NCBI GenBank assembly: GCA_964626495.1
Contig: CAZVFT010000098.1
Span: 1-7,979, forward strand
DNA length: 7,979 bases
Source: JACNLN01 sp964626495
GTDB lineage: Bacteria; Fidelibacterota; Marinisomatia; Marinisomatales; CAZVFT01
Direction of reading: 5' to 3'
Shown: positions 1 through 5,453 of the stretch, piece by piece
How positions within the stretch are numbered: the stretch's first letter is position 1
Layout of the letters: each line of letters begins with the position of its first letter
Program-made: the position numbers and the translations under genes
The notes under the pieces: model-generated
Told to the model about the DNA's origin: nothing
The model's input: the letters and a program-made list of their open reading frames with translations, nothing else
The model's database searches: none

Positions 1-1047
1 TTTGATGGAGCGACGCATGAATGCGAATGGGACACTAGTGGTCTTGAGGGAAATCTCTTTGAAATAATTATAAAGGATATTGATTATGATAATATCAATG
101 AAATAATTGCTGTTTGCAGACACATCTATATTTTTGATGGGATAAGTCATTATCTGGAGTGGGAACACGAGGGGATTGAAGGATTTGGCGCCCTCAGTGC
201 AGCAATTGCTGATATAGACTACGATGGTGTTCAAGAGATAGTACTTTCGGGTTTTGATACAACAATGGCTTGTTATATTTATGTCTTAAATACGATGACC
301 CATGAATTTGAATGGGGTACATTGGTTCCGGGGTATGAGATGTATGCTCTGGCCGTGGAAAACATTGACGAGGACGACGCCAAAGAGATAATTGTTAGTA
401 ATGGCAATATCTGGGGCCATGGCCAGGTTTTTATCTACGATGGGTTGACCCATGAGTTGGAATGGTCTGGTAATGATTTCGGAACCGGTATAGGCGGAAT
501 AGCCGTTGATGATGTTGATTTAGATGATACTAAAGAAATTGTATTTGGGGATAATGAAGGTCTGCTCTGGATTTTGAATGGGGATAATCAGGGGGTAGAA
601 TGGATCAGTCCAGCTTTAGGTTGGGAACTTGGAGATTACAATGCAATTACTTTGACCAATGCGGATAATGATTCGAATGTTGAGATTATTGCCGGGAGTA
701 ATGGATATTTATATGTTCTTAGCGTTGCTTTAACCAATGTAACCCCTTCCAATTTTGAAGAATTGCCCGTAAAACCCAATTTGTCTCAGAATTACCCCAA
801 TCCTTTTAACCCAATAACTACCATACGTTACGATTTACCGGAAGATTCTCATGTTTTTATCAAAATATACGATATTCTGGGACGTGAGGTTAGGACTCTT
901 ATCAACTATGAGCAAACTGCAGGTTACAAATCAATCGAATGGGATGGTAAAAACAATAATGGTCTGTTTTTAGGCTCAGGTGTCTATATCTATCAAATGT
1001 CTACTGAAGATTTTACAAACTACAAGAAAATGCTAATATTGCGGTAA
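1..1047 (+). CDS. Partial secreted FG-GAP/VCBS-like repeat protein with T9SS type A sorting domain (5' end outside window)
   Basis: The frame is open from base 1 to the TAA at 1045-1047, giving 348 visible residues. The ATG at 265 is internal, because the repeats continue upstream of it. Five acidic repeat cores occur about every 45-50 residues (near residues 26-35, 71-80, 121-130, 171-180 and 220-229). They have the form D/N-x-D-x-D-x-x-x-E-I, each followed by a strand of the type IYIFDG...H-x-x-E-W. This resembles calcium-binding FG-GAP/VCBS beta-propeller blades. Residues about 259-348 form the C-terminal sorting domain: NYPNPFNP, a TTIRYDLP strand, IKIYDILGREVRTL, then GSGVYIYQM and a terminal KKMLILR. 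In the family this domain directs export through the type IX system and is often cleaved or used for surface attachment. The protein is therefore probably extracellular; its ligand cannot be told. The N-terminal signal and any further blades lie outside the window. Confidence 0.9.
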   Translation, partial: FDGATHECEWDTSGLEGNLFEIIIKDIDYDNINEIIAVCRHIYIFDGISHYLEWEHEGIEGFGALSAAIADIDYDGVQEIVLSGFDTTMACYIYVLNTMTHEFEWGTLVPGYEMYALAVENIDEDDAKEIIVSNGNIWGHGQVFIYDGLTHELEWSGNDFGTGIGGIAVDDVDLDDTKEIVFGDNEGLLWILNGDNQGVEWISPALGWELGDYNAITLTNADNDSNVEIIAGSNGYLYVLSVALTNVTPSNFEELPVKPNLSQNYPNPFNPITTIRYDLPEDSHVFIKIYDILGREVRTLINYEQTAGYKSIEWDGKNNNGLFLGSGVYIYQMSTEDFTNYKKMLILR

Positions 1048-1337
1048 ACTTATTTTTTGAGTTTGTGATTATGTTAATAAAATATTTCACGGTTATTATC
1101 AAAACTATATAACATTTTTATATCATAACACATTTGTATGGTTACATAACCTGAATTTCTTTTTTACAAACTTCATCGCACATTCTGTCAAAACTTCCCA
1201 CTGATGCCTATCAATAACCCAAAAGCCTGCTCCCACATGGCTGGCAAACAGGCATAAATCGGTGAAGAAACTTTATATTATCTACTAAAATAATAGACTT
1301 CGGTGTCAGCCAGACGATGATGGAGTCTAATTCATCA
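1048..1337. other. AT-rich convergent spacer without a gene
   Basis: The 290 bp between two convergent genes hold no convincing reading frame; the short minus-strand frame here is a shadow of the pmbA 3' end. I see short inverted repeats: AAACT/AGTTT (1046-1064) right at the stop of the left gene, GGTTA/TAACC (1140-1151), and TATTAT/ATAATA (1276-1295). None is followed by a clean T-tract, so no strong intrinsic terminator can be named. A GC-richer patch at 1222-1252 is listed separately as a possible decayed repeat. Confidence 0.6.
1222..1252. repeat. Possible decayed copy of the mini-element found in the transposase
   Basis: This stretch shares the 10-mer GCCTGCTCCC with the left part of the 33-bp insert at 4751-4783. 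It then ends in GGC-AAA-CAGG, where the insert ends in GGC-GGG-CAGG, at nearly the same overall length (31 versus 33 bp). The differences lie mainly where CCC and GGG runs are replaced by AAA. It sits in noncoding DNA, so nothing would preserve it. A chance match cannot be excluded from one window. Confidence 0.35.
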
Positions 1338-1339
1338 TC
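1316..1339 (-). terminator. Weak hairpin over the pmbA stop codon
   Basis: GATGATG (1316-1322) and CATCATC (1333-1339) form a perfect 7-bp inverted repeat with a 10-nt loop that overlaps the pmbA TGA (1338-1340). On the minus strand no U-tract follows, so it is a poor intrinsic terminator. It may only protect the 3' end or be chance. Confidence 0.2.
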
Positions 1340-2681
1340 AGATACCAGAAAATTCAACTCCATCAAATACGAGAGTTGGTGTACGCATTGAGGAAAGTTC
1401 AAAAGGATCGTTCCCAACTTCTACAAGATTATTCAACAAATCGGTAAAATTTCCTGAAATATTCATCTCGTTAAGTGGAACAGTTCTTTCTCCATTCTCA
1501 ACGAGCCACCCCACAATTCCCAACGAATAATCACCCGTAGTTGAATTTGCGTTACCTCCGATAAAACCTGTCACCAGAATAGCACGATCCAGATCTTTCT
1601 CCATCTCCACACCACTTCGTTTCCCCAGATCAAACACGATGTTGGAGGCGCCACCAGTTGTGGGACTCATCTTCAGCTTTCGACCGTAATAAACGTCAAC
1701 ATAGTAATTTTTTAATACACCTTCTTCAATGACGGGCATTACTTTAGCAGAAATTCCATCTCCGTCAAAATAACGGCTACCCAATCCTCGCACAATGATT
1801 GGCTTGTCAATCATTGTTAATTTCTCACTTGCAATTCGTGTATTCAATTGTCCATCAAGGTACGATTGTTTCTGCTGAAGGGCGTATCCGGACATAGCTC
1901 GAAACATACGCCACAGTAATCCCGGTGCTGTAATATTTTCCACAATCATAGGCAGTGTGGCTGATTCTATCTTCTTTCTTCCAACAGCATCCCGCGCACG
2001 TTTCAACGCTTCCCCAGCAATAACATTAGTGGAAGGCAATTCCTCAATATGACGAGCCCGATAATATCTCCAACCATTCGGTTTCCTGTCCTCCCGACCT
2101 TTAAGAGAGACTTCCGCTCCCAAACTGAATGACGAACCCTCATTTTTACCCTCAAACCCATTGGATTTCAAATGGGTACTTTCATAGTGCGAATCCCGAA
2201 AATCAGCGGTAACAGAAATGATGCGGGGATCTCTATCTCTGATTAATTCATAAAGCTGTCTGGCTTTTTCTATTCTGTCTTCCATACTAAGATTGTAATA
2301 GAAGCTATCAAACAGCTGCAAATCAATCTCAGGACGACCGCGATAGAGTACAGGATTGGGAAGAGCTTTATAAGGATCTTCTTCAAGGTAGCGTGTCATC
2401 CCAACAGCGTTTTCAAGAAATTTTTCCAGAGAGGACTTCCCAAGGTCATTTGTTGAATGGGAGGAATATTTTCCACCGGAATAGATTTCAACACGTAACG
2501 AATTTTGAGAAGATTCCTTGAGCTTATCTACCTTACCGTCCCGGTACTTTACTGAAATTGAACGCCGCTTATTAATCGCAATTGCAGAATCATCTACACC
2601 CAGTTGCTTGGCATATTTTTGTGCCCAATATGCCAGTTCCAACTTCTCTAATTCACTGCTGTTTTTCTTCGTAATCTCCAT
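1338..2681 (-). CDS. pmbA: PmbA/TldE, non-catalytic-motif subunit of the TldD/TldE peptidase
   Basis: 447 residues, close to the roughly 450 of E. coli PmbA. Family landmarks are present: the N-terminal strand DGKVDKLKESSQNSLRVEIYSGGK (about residues 48-71), ENITAPGLLWRMFRAMSGYALQQKQSYLDGQ (about 248-278), YFDGDGISA (304-312), and the glycine-rich C-terminal block GGNANSTTGDYSLGIVGWLVENGE (375-398). There is no HExxxH motif, as expected for TldE rather than TldD. In E. coli, TldD and TldE form a metallopeptidase complex that trims unfolded peptides, including the microcin B17 precursor, and affects CcdA turnover. Its start lies 3 bp after the tldD stop, so the two are co-transcribed and probably translationally coupled. 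No signal peptide is visible, in contrast to the partner. The natural substrate here is unknown. Confidence 0.93.
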   Translation of the reverse strand: MEITKKNSSELEKLELAYWAQKYAKQLGVDDSAIAINKRRSISVKYRDGKVDKLKESSQNSLRVEIYSGGKYSSHSTNDLGKSSLEKFLENAVGMTRYLEEDPYKALPNPVLYRGRPEIDLQLFDSFYYNLSMEDRIEKARQLYELIRDRDPRIISVTADFRDSHYESTHLKSNGFEGKNEGSSFSLGAEVSLKGREDRKPNGWRYYRARHIEELPSTNVIAGEALKRARDAVGRKKIESATLPMIVENITAPGLLWRMFRAMSGYALQQKQSYLDGQLNTRIASEKLTMIDKPIIVRGLGSRYFDGDGISAKVMPVIEEGVLKNYYVDVYYGRKLKMSPTTGGASNIVFDLGKRSGVEMEKDLDRAILVTGFIGGNANSTTGDYSLGIVGWLVENGERTVPLNEMNISGNFTDLLNNLVEVGNDPFELSSMRTPTLVFDGVEFSGI

Positions 2682-2684
2682 TGT

Positions 2685-4211
2685 TTACATCCTCCCACCA
2701 ACCGTTACTGATGACACCAAAACAGAAGGTATCCCCATAGAAACAGGAACAGATTGACCGTTCTTGCCGCAGGTCCATCCCCCTTTTGCCATCTCCATAT
2801 CGTTGGCAACCATTGTCACCCTTTCCAATACCTCCGGTCCATTACCGATAATATTCACATCCTTGATAGGAGCTGTAATCTTTCCATTTTCAATTAAGGC
2901 GCCGGATTTCACATAAAAGGTGAAATCTCCAGGACCAATATTAACCTGACCATTCGTAAACTGATCAGCCAAAATACCGTATTTCACGCTGGCAATAACT
3001 TCTTCAAACGTATGCGGACCGTTAAGCATATAGGTGTTGCGCATCCGTGGCATAGGAAAATGTTTAAAAGATTGCCTACGACCATTACCCGTAAGTTTTA
3101 CACCATAATGCTTTGCTGAAATTCGATCGTGCATATATGACCTTAAAACTCCCTTTTCCACTAAATATGTTTCCTGACTGGGTACTCCCTCATCGTCAAC
3201 ATTGATAGATCCTCGAACGTTAGGGTTAGTACCGCTATCTACGATACTGATAAAATCAGCAGCTACCTTTTTATTCAATTTTTCTGCATAGATTGAGGTA
3301 CCAATACGATTAAAATCTGCTTCCATCCCGTGGCCTATGGCTTCATGCAATAAAATTCCTGAGCTTCCGGCTTTTAATATCACAGGCATTTCACCCGCTG
3401 GTGAAGGTTTTGCTTCGAATAATTCCACCGTGCGCCTTACGGCTTCTCTGGGTAAATAAGCAAGCCGCTCTGGCGTTATAAAATGAATATCGTCCCGGGC
3501 AGAATAGTTAAACCAATTGGTTTCACGTTGATTTTCCTGTTCTGCAGTACAACTGGCACTAATTCGTAGCATGGGTTGATAATCGGTAGCGATTCTCCCT
3601 TCAGACGTCGCGATTAGAATGTGGTTTTCATCGTCACTAAAATATACATTTGCTTTTATGATCCTGGAGTCAAGGGAAAAAATTTGCTCATTCACCGATT
3701 TGAGAATATTCACTCTCCGGTCAATTCCTACTTCTTCCCAGGGAACCTCTGTTGTATAATAGTTTGGTAATTCCCTTGTATGAAATTCTTGCAGAGGAGC
3801 TGTTCTTCCCCCTCTGGAAATATTGGCAGCGGTTCTAGCGGCACCAATCATACTCTCCAAAGAAAGATCCTCCGTGTAGGAATATCCCGTCTGATTTCCT
3901 TTGAGAACCCGTATCCCTACGCCCAGCATGATATTTGTACTGGCTGAATTTACAATATTATCCTCCAGTTGGATGAAATTGGATAACTTATGCTGGAAAA
4001 ACAGATCTGCATACTCACCTCCACAAACTAATGCTTCCATCAGAATTTTTTGAATAATCTCCTCATCAACCCCAAATCTTTCAAAATAGGCCATGTGAGC
4101 TGTCTCCTTTTTGGAGTTTGTCAGAAACCCGCGCATAAATCCCGGTACAGAGGCTAAGGCAAATGTCGATCCTGTTATTTTCACAAACTCTCGACGACTT
4201 ATATTTCTCAT
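2685..4211 (-). CDS. tldD: TldD metallopeptidase with an N-terminal twin-arginine signal
   Basis: 508 residues against about 481 in E. coli TldD; the excess is at the N-terminus. Residues 5-11 read SRREFVK, close to the Tat consensus S/T-R-R-x-F-L-K. A mildly hydrophobic stretch follows to about residue 25, with ALA (18-20) as a possible cleavage site. The zinc motif HEAIGH (H289, E290, H294) is the HExxxH of TldD. C481 in CGKNGQSVPV matches the conserved cysteine that completes the metal site, and the protein ends in the usual VTVGG. It is the catalytic partner of the adjacent PmbA. The long start is supported by GAGAGGG 4 nt upstream. A second good start exists at ATG 4094 (Met40), giving about 469 residues without the signal; see the separate entry. 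An IS30 copy lies just upstream. Export is inferred from the motif. Confidence 0.93.
   Translation of the reverse strand: MRNISRREFVKITGSTFALASVPGFMRGFLTNSKKETAHMAYFERFGVDEEIIQKILMEALVCGGEYADLFFQHKLSNFIQLEDNIVNSASTNIMLGVGIRVLKGNQTGYSYTEDLSLESMIGAARTAANISRGGRTAPLQEFHTRELPNYYTTEVPWEEVGIDRRVNILKSVNEQIFSLDSRIIKANVYFSDDENHILIATSEGRIATDYQPMLRISASCTAEQENQRETNWFNYSARDDIHFITPERLAYLPREAVRRTVELFEAKPSPAGEMPVILKAGSSGILLHEAIGHGMEADFNRIGTSIYAEKLNKKVAADFISIVDSGTNPNVRGSINVDDEGVPSQETYLVEKGVLRSYMHDRISAKHYGVKLTGNGRRQSFKHFPMPRMRNTYMLNGPHTFEEVIASVKYGILADQFTNGQVNIGPGDFTFYVKSGALIENGKITAPIKDVNIIGNGPEVLERVTMVANDMEMAKGGWTCGKNGQSVPVSMGIPSVLVSSVTVGGRM
2691..2696 (-). promoter_or_regulatory. pmbA ribosome-binding site inside tldD
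   Basis: GGGAGG on the minus strand lies 9 nt before the pmbA ATG and falls within the last codons of tldD (those for the terminal GGRM). Ribosomes finishing tldD would reach it directly, which supports coupled synthesis of the two subunits. It also supports ATG 2681 as the start. Confidence 0.75.
4092..4110 (-). promoter_or_regulatory. Internal Shine-Dalgarno and ATG for a leaderless TldD
   Basis: On the minus strand AAAGGAG (4110-4104) stands 9 nt before an in-frame ATG (4094-4092), codon Met40 of tldD. This ribosome-binding site is closer to consensus than the GAGAGGG of the upstream start. The new N-terminus, MAYFERFGVDEE, starts about where cytoplasmic TldD proteins start. It could yield a second, cytoplasmic form from the same message, or be the only true start, in which case the Tat motif would be untranslated. 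Confidence 0.5.
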
Positions 4212-4222
4212 ATTACCCTCTC

Positions 4223-4240
4223 TTTGATGATTACATCAAA
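4223..4240. promoter_or_regulatory. 18-bp palindrome just upstream of tldD
   Basis: TTTGATG-ATTA-CATCAAA is a perfect 7-bp inverted repeat with a 4-nt centre. It ends 11 bp before the tldD ATG, directly beside the ribosome-binding site. It could be an operator for a dimeric regulator, or a small hairpin in the leader that tunes translation. No regulator gene is in view. Confidence 0.4.
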
Positions 4241-4262
4241 CAACAAATAATTTCATTACTAG

Positions 4263-4282
4263 ATTCAAGTAGTAAGTGCAAC
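4263..4282 (+). repeat. Left terminal inverted repeat of the IS30 element
   Basis: ATTCAAGTAGTAAGTGCAAC. It matches the reverse complement of 5367-5386 except at two positions (G/C swaps in AAGTAG versus AACTAC). The transposase stop codon (4265-4267) is inside it. Confidence 0.8.
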
Positions 4283-5293
4283 ATTTGATTCTCTTTCAAA
4301 AAATACATGGTTTGGTGTTTTGAACCCAAGTCTTTTTCTGGGGCGGTTGTTTAATTTTTTCATAGCCAGTACTAATTCATCATCAGTGATGGTTTTAAAG
4401 TCTCTGTTCTTTGGGAAGTATTGTCGGATAAGACCACCCGCCTGAATGACATAGTCGGGCAGGTTGGTATTTTCATTTGTACCTCGTTCCCAGGAAGAAT
4501 ATGCATGTGCAAAATAAAACCCACATTCCAAGATCTTACCAATAGATTCGTGATTGGCAAACTCTTTTCCATTGTCAGAGGTAATCGTATGAACTTTATC
4601 TTTGATGGGATACAACAACTGTTTTATTACTCTTTCAGTTTTCTCCTTTGTGCGTCGATCCACCTTATAGAAAAAAGCAAGTCCAGATTTCCTCTCTGTA
4701 AGAGATACAATGGCTTGCTTGTGTCCCTTTCCAATGATTGTATCCGCCTCCCCGCCTGCTCCCGAATAATGAGGGCGGGCAGGCCAATCTCCTATTCTAC
4801 ATCGTTCTTCAACAATACCAGGACGATCATCAATACTAATTCTGTTCTTAATCTGACCTCGTCCGTCATTCACTCCATACCGTTTTTTCCGTTTTCGCTT
4901 ACAACGCAAATGAGTATGAAGATTTCCTCCATTTTGTTTGTCCTGAAAAATGTATTGATAAATCCATTCGTGACTCACAGATATATCCATATTATCCTTC
5001 ATCCAACCATGTATTTGCTCCGGAGACCAATCTTCTCTTACCAGGGTTTCTATAAAAGCCCAGGTGCCTCCATCAATACAGGGTTTGACTTTGTCTATAC
5101 GTCTTCCTAAAGCTAATCTGTGAGCTTGCTTATACCGATATCCTCGTTGCCCTCGATTCCGTTTTATTTCCCGGCTAATCGTGGATTTATGAACACCGAT
5201 TTGTAGGGCTATCTCCGTTTGATTAAAACCCTGTTTAAACATAATATTTATTCCGTATCTTTGCTCACGGGTGAGCTGCTTGTATTTTTGCAT
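4265..5293 (-). CDS. IS30-family DDE transposase carrying two in-frame mini-insertions
   Basis: 342 residues. Residues about 5-48 form the N-terminal helix-turn-helix (TREQRYGI...QTEIALQIGVHKSTISREIKRN) that binds the element ends. The RNase-H-like catalytic core has D184 (EADTIIGK), D240 (TSDNGKEF) and E274 (GTNENTN), with exactly 33 residues between the last two, the IS30 DD(33)E pattern. Compared with the usual family phrases GDW-E-x-DT and NENTNGLIRQYF, there are two extra segments: 11 residues (171-181) between GDW and EAD, and 9 residues after NENTN (about 278-286). Without them the protein would be 322 residues, a normal length. The start is supported by GAGGAG 5 nt upstream. The frame is intact, but both insertions abut catalytic residues, so activity is uncertain. 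Confidence 0.92.
   Translation of the reverse strand: MQKYKQLTREQRYGINIMFKQGFNQTEIALQIGVHKSTISREIKRNRGQRGYRYKQAHRLALGRRIDKVKPCIDGGTWAFIETLVREDWSPEQIHGWMKDNMDISVSHEWIYQYIFQDKQNGGNLHTHLRCKRKRKKRYGVNDGRGQIKNRISIDDRPGIVEERCRIGDWPARPHYSGAGGEADTIIGKGHKQAIVSLTERKSGLAFFYKVDRRTKEKTERVIKQLLYPIKDKVHTITSDNGKEFANHESIGKILECGFYFAHAYSSWERGTNENTNLPDYVIQAGGLIRQYFPKNRDFKTITDDELVLAMKKLNNRPRKRLGFKTPNHVFFERESNVALTT
4437..4463. repeat. 27-bp in-frame mini-element, copy 2
   Basis: On the + strand it begins CCCGCCTG and ends CGGGCAGG, with an 11-nt core. Removing these 27 bases restores an Asn-Gly-Leu-Ile-Arg run (AAT GGT CTT...), the conserved IS30 phrase, so the boundaries are well defined. GC is 17 of 27, higher than the surrounding gene. 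It adds nine residues (about LPDYVIQAG) three positions after catalytic E274. It shares both 8-bp ends exactly with the copy at 4751-4783, while the cores differ in length and sequence. Confidence 0.75.
4751..4783. repeat. 33-bp in-frame mini-element, copy 1
   Basis: On the + strand it begins CCCGCCTG and ends CGGGCAGG with a 17-nt core; 23 of 33 bases are G or C. It lies exactly between the Trp codon of GDW and the Glu codon of EAD in the transposase, adding PARPHYSGAGG (residues 171-181). It can fold: CCCGCC pairs with GGCGGG, and CTC inside pairs with GAG, leaving a 9-nt loop. In-frame length and structured GC-rich sequence recall Rickettsia palindromic elements in behaviour; no homology to them is claimed. 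Confidence 0.75.
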
Positions 5294-5329
5294 TTGTGCT
5301 CCTCATTTCTGTTTGAAAAAGAGGAAGCA

Positions 5330-5357
5330 AGTTTACAGCAGCTTCACCCTTTAACAA
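5330..5357 (-). promoter_or_regulatory. Weak candidate promoter of the transposase
   Basis: On the minus strand TTGTTA (5357-5352) and TAAACT (5335-5330) are separated by 16 nt, each matching 4 of 6 bases of the sigma-70 consensus. They lie inside the right end of the element, upstream of the transposase ribosome-binding site. In FCB bacteria promoter consensus can differ, so this is tentative. Confidence 0.22.
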
Positions 5358-5366
5358 AACTGTTGA

Positions 5367-5386
5367 GTTGCACTTAGTAGTTGAAT
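5367..5386 (-). repeat. Right terminal inverted repeat of the IS30 element
   Basis: Its reverse complement, ATTCAACTACTAAGTGCAAC, matches 18 of 20 bases of the left end at 4263-4282. It is upstream of the transposase. The junction with flanking DNA creates TTGAATTCAA, a 10-bp palindrome (5381-5390), which blurs the exact boundary. Confidence 0.8.
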
Positions 5387-5392
5387 TCAAGA

Positions 5393-5436
5393 TTTTTAAA
5401 AATCATCTGGTATACTAAAAAGGAATTTGTACCCAG
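5393..5436 (-). terminator. Possible weak terminator after the phosphoesterase
   Basis: On the minus strand, just after the phosphoesterase stop, CTGGGTAC (5436-5429) can pair imperfectly with GTATACCAG (5415-5407). ATGATTTTT follows, within the 14-bp palindrome GATTTTTAAAAATC (5391-5404). The stem is short and bulged, so termination would be inefficient at best. Confidence 0.25.
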
Positions 5437-5453
5437 TTCTTTGATTACATAAT

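Larger units (their letters stand above)
4263..5386 (-). mobile_element. IS30-family insertion sequence, apparently full length
   Basis: The element is about 1.12 kb, within the usual IS30 size range. It is bounded by 20-bp inverted repeats (4263-4282 and 5367-5386) that match at 18 of 20 positions, and it encodes one transposase nearly filling it. The transposase stop codon lies inside the left repeat. No clear target duplication can be read: the outermost AT on each side could be either a 2-bp duplication or part of the repeat. It landed between the phosphoesterase stop (67 bp away) and tldD (51 bp away), and is transcribed in the same direction as both. Confidence 0.85.

Noticed and set aside
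1211..1417. 68-residue minus-strand frame across the pmbA 3' end
   Set aside because: It overlaps pmbA in another frame, lacks a clear ribosome-binding site and resembles no known protein.
4421..5110. 229-residue open frame on the + strand opposite the transposase
   Set aside because: It is antisense to a clearly conserved IS30 transposase and has no recognisable domain. It is a shadow frame.
4221..5450. TCTTTGAT(GAT)TACAT occurs on both sides of the IS30 element (4221-4236 and 5438-5450)
   Set aside because: The copies are at unequal distances from the element ends, differ by a 3-nt indel and are far longer than an IS30 target duplication. Most likely chance.
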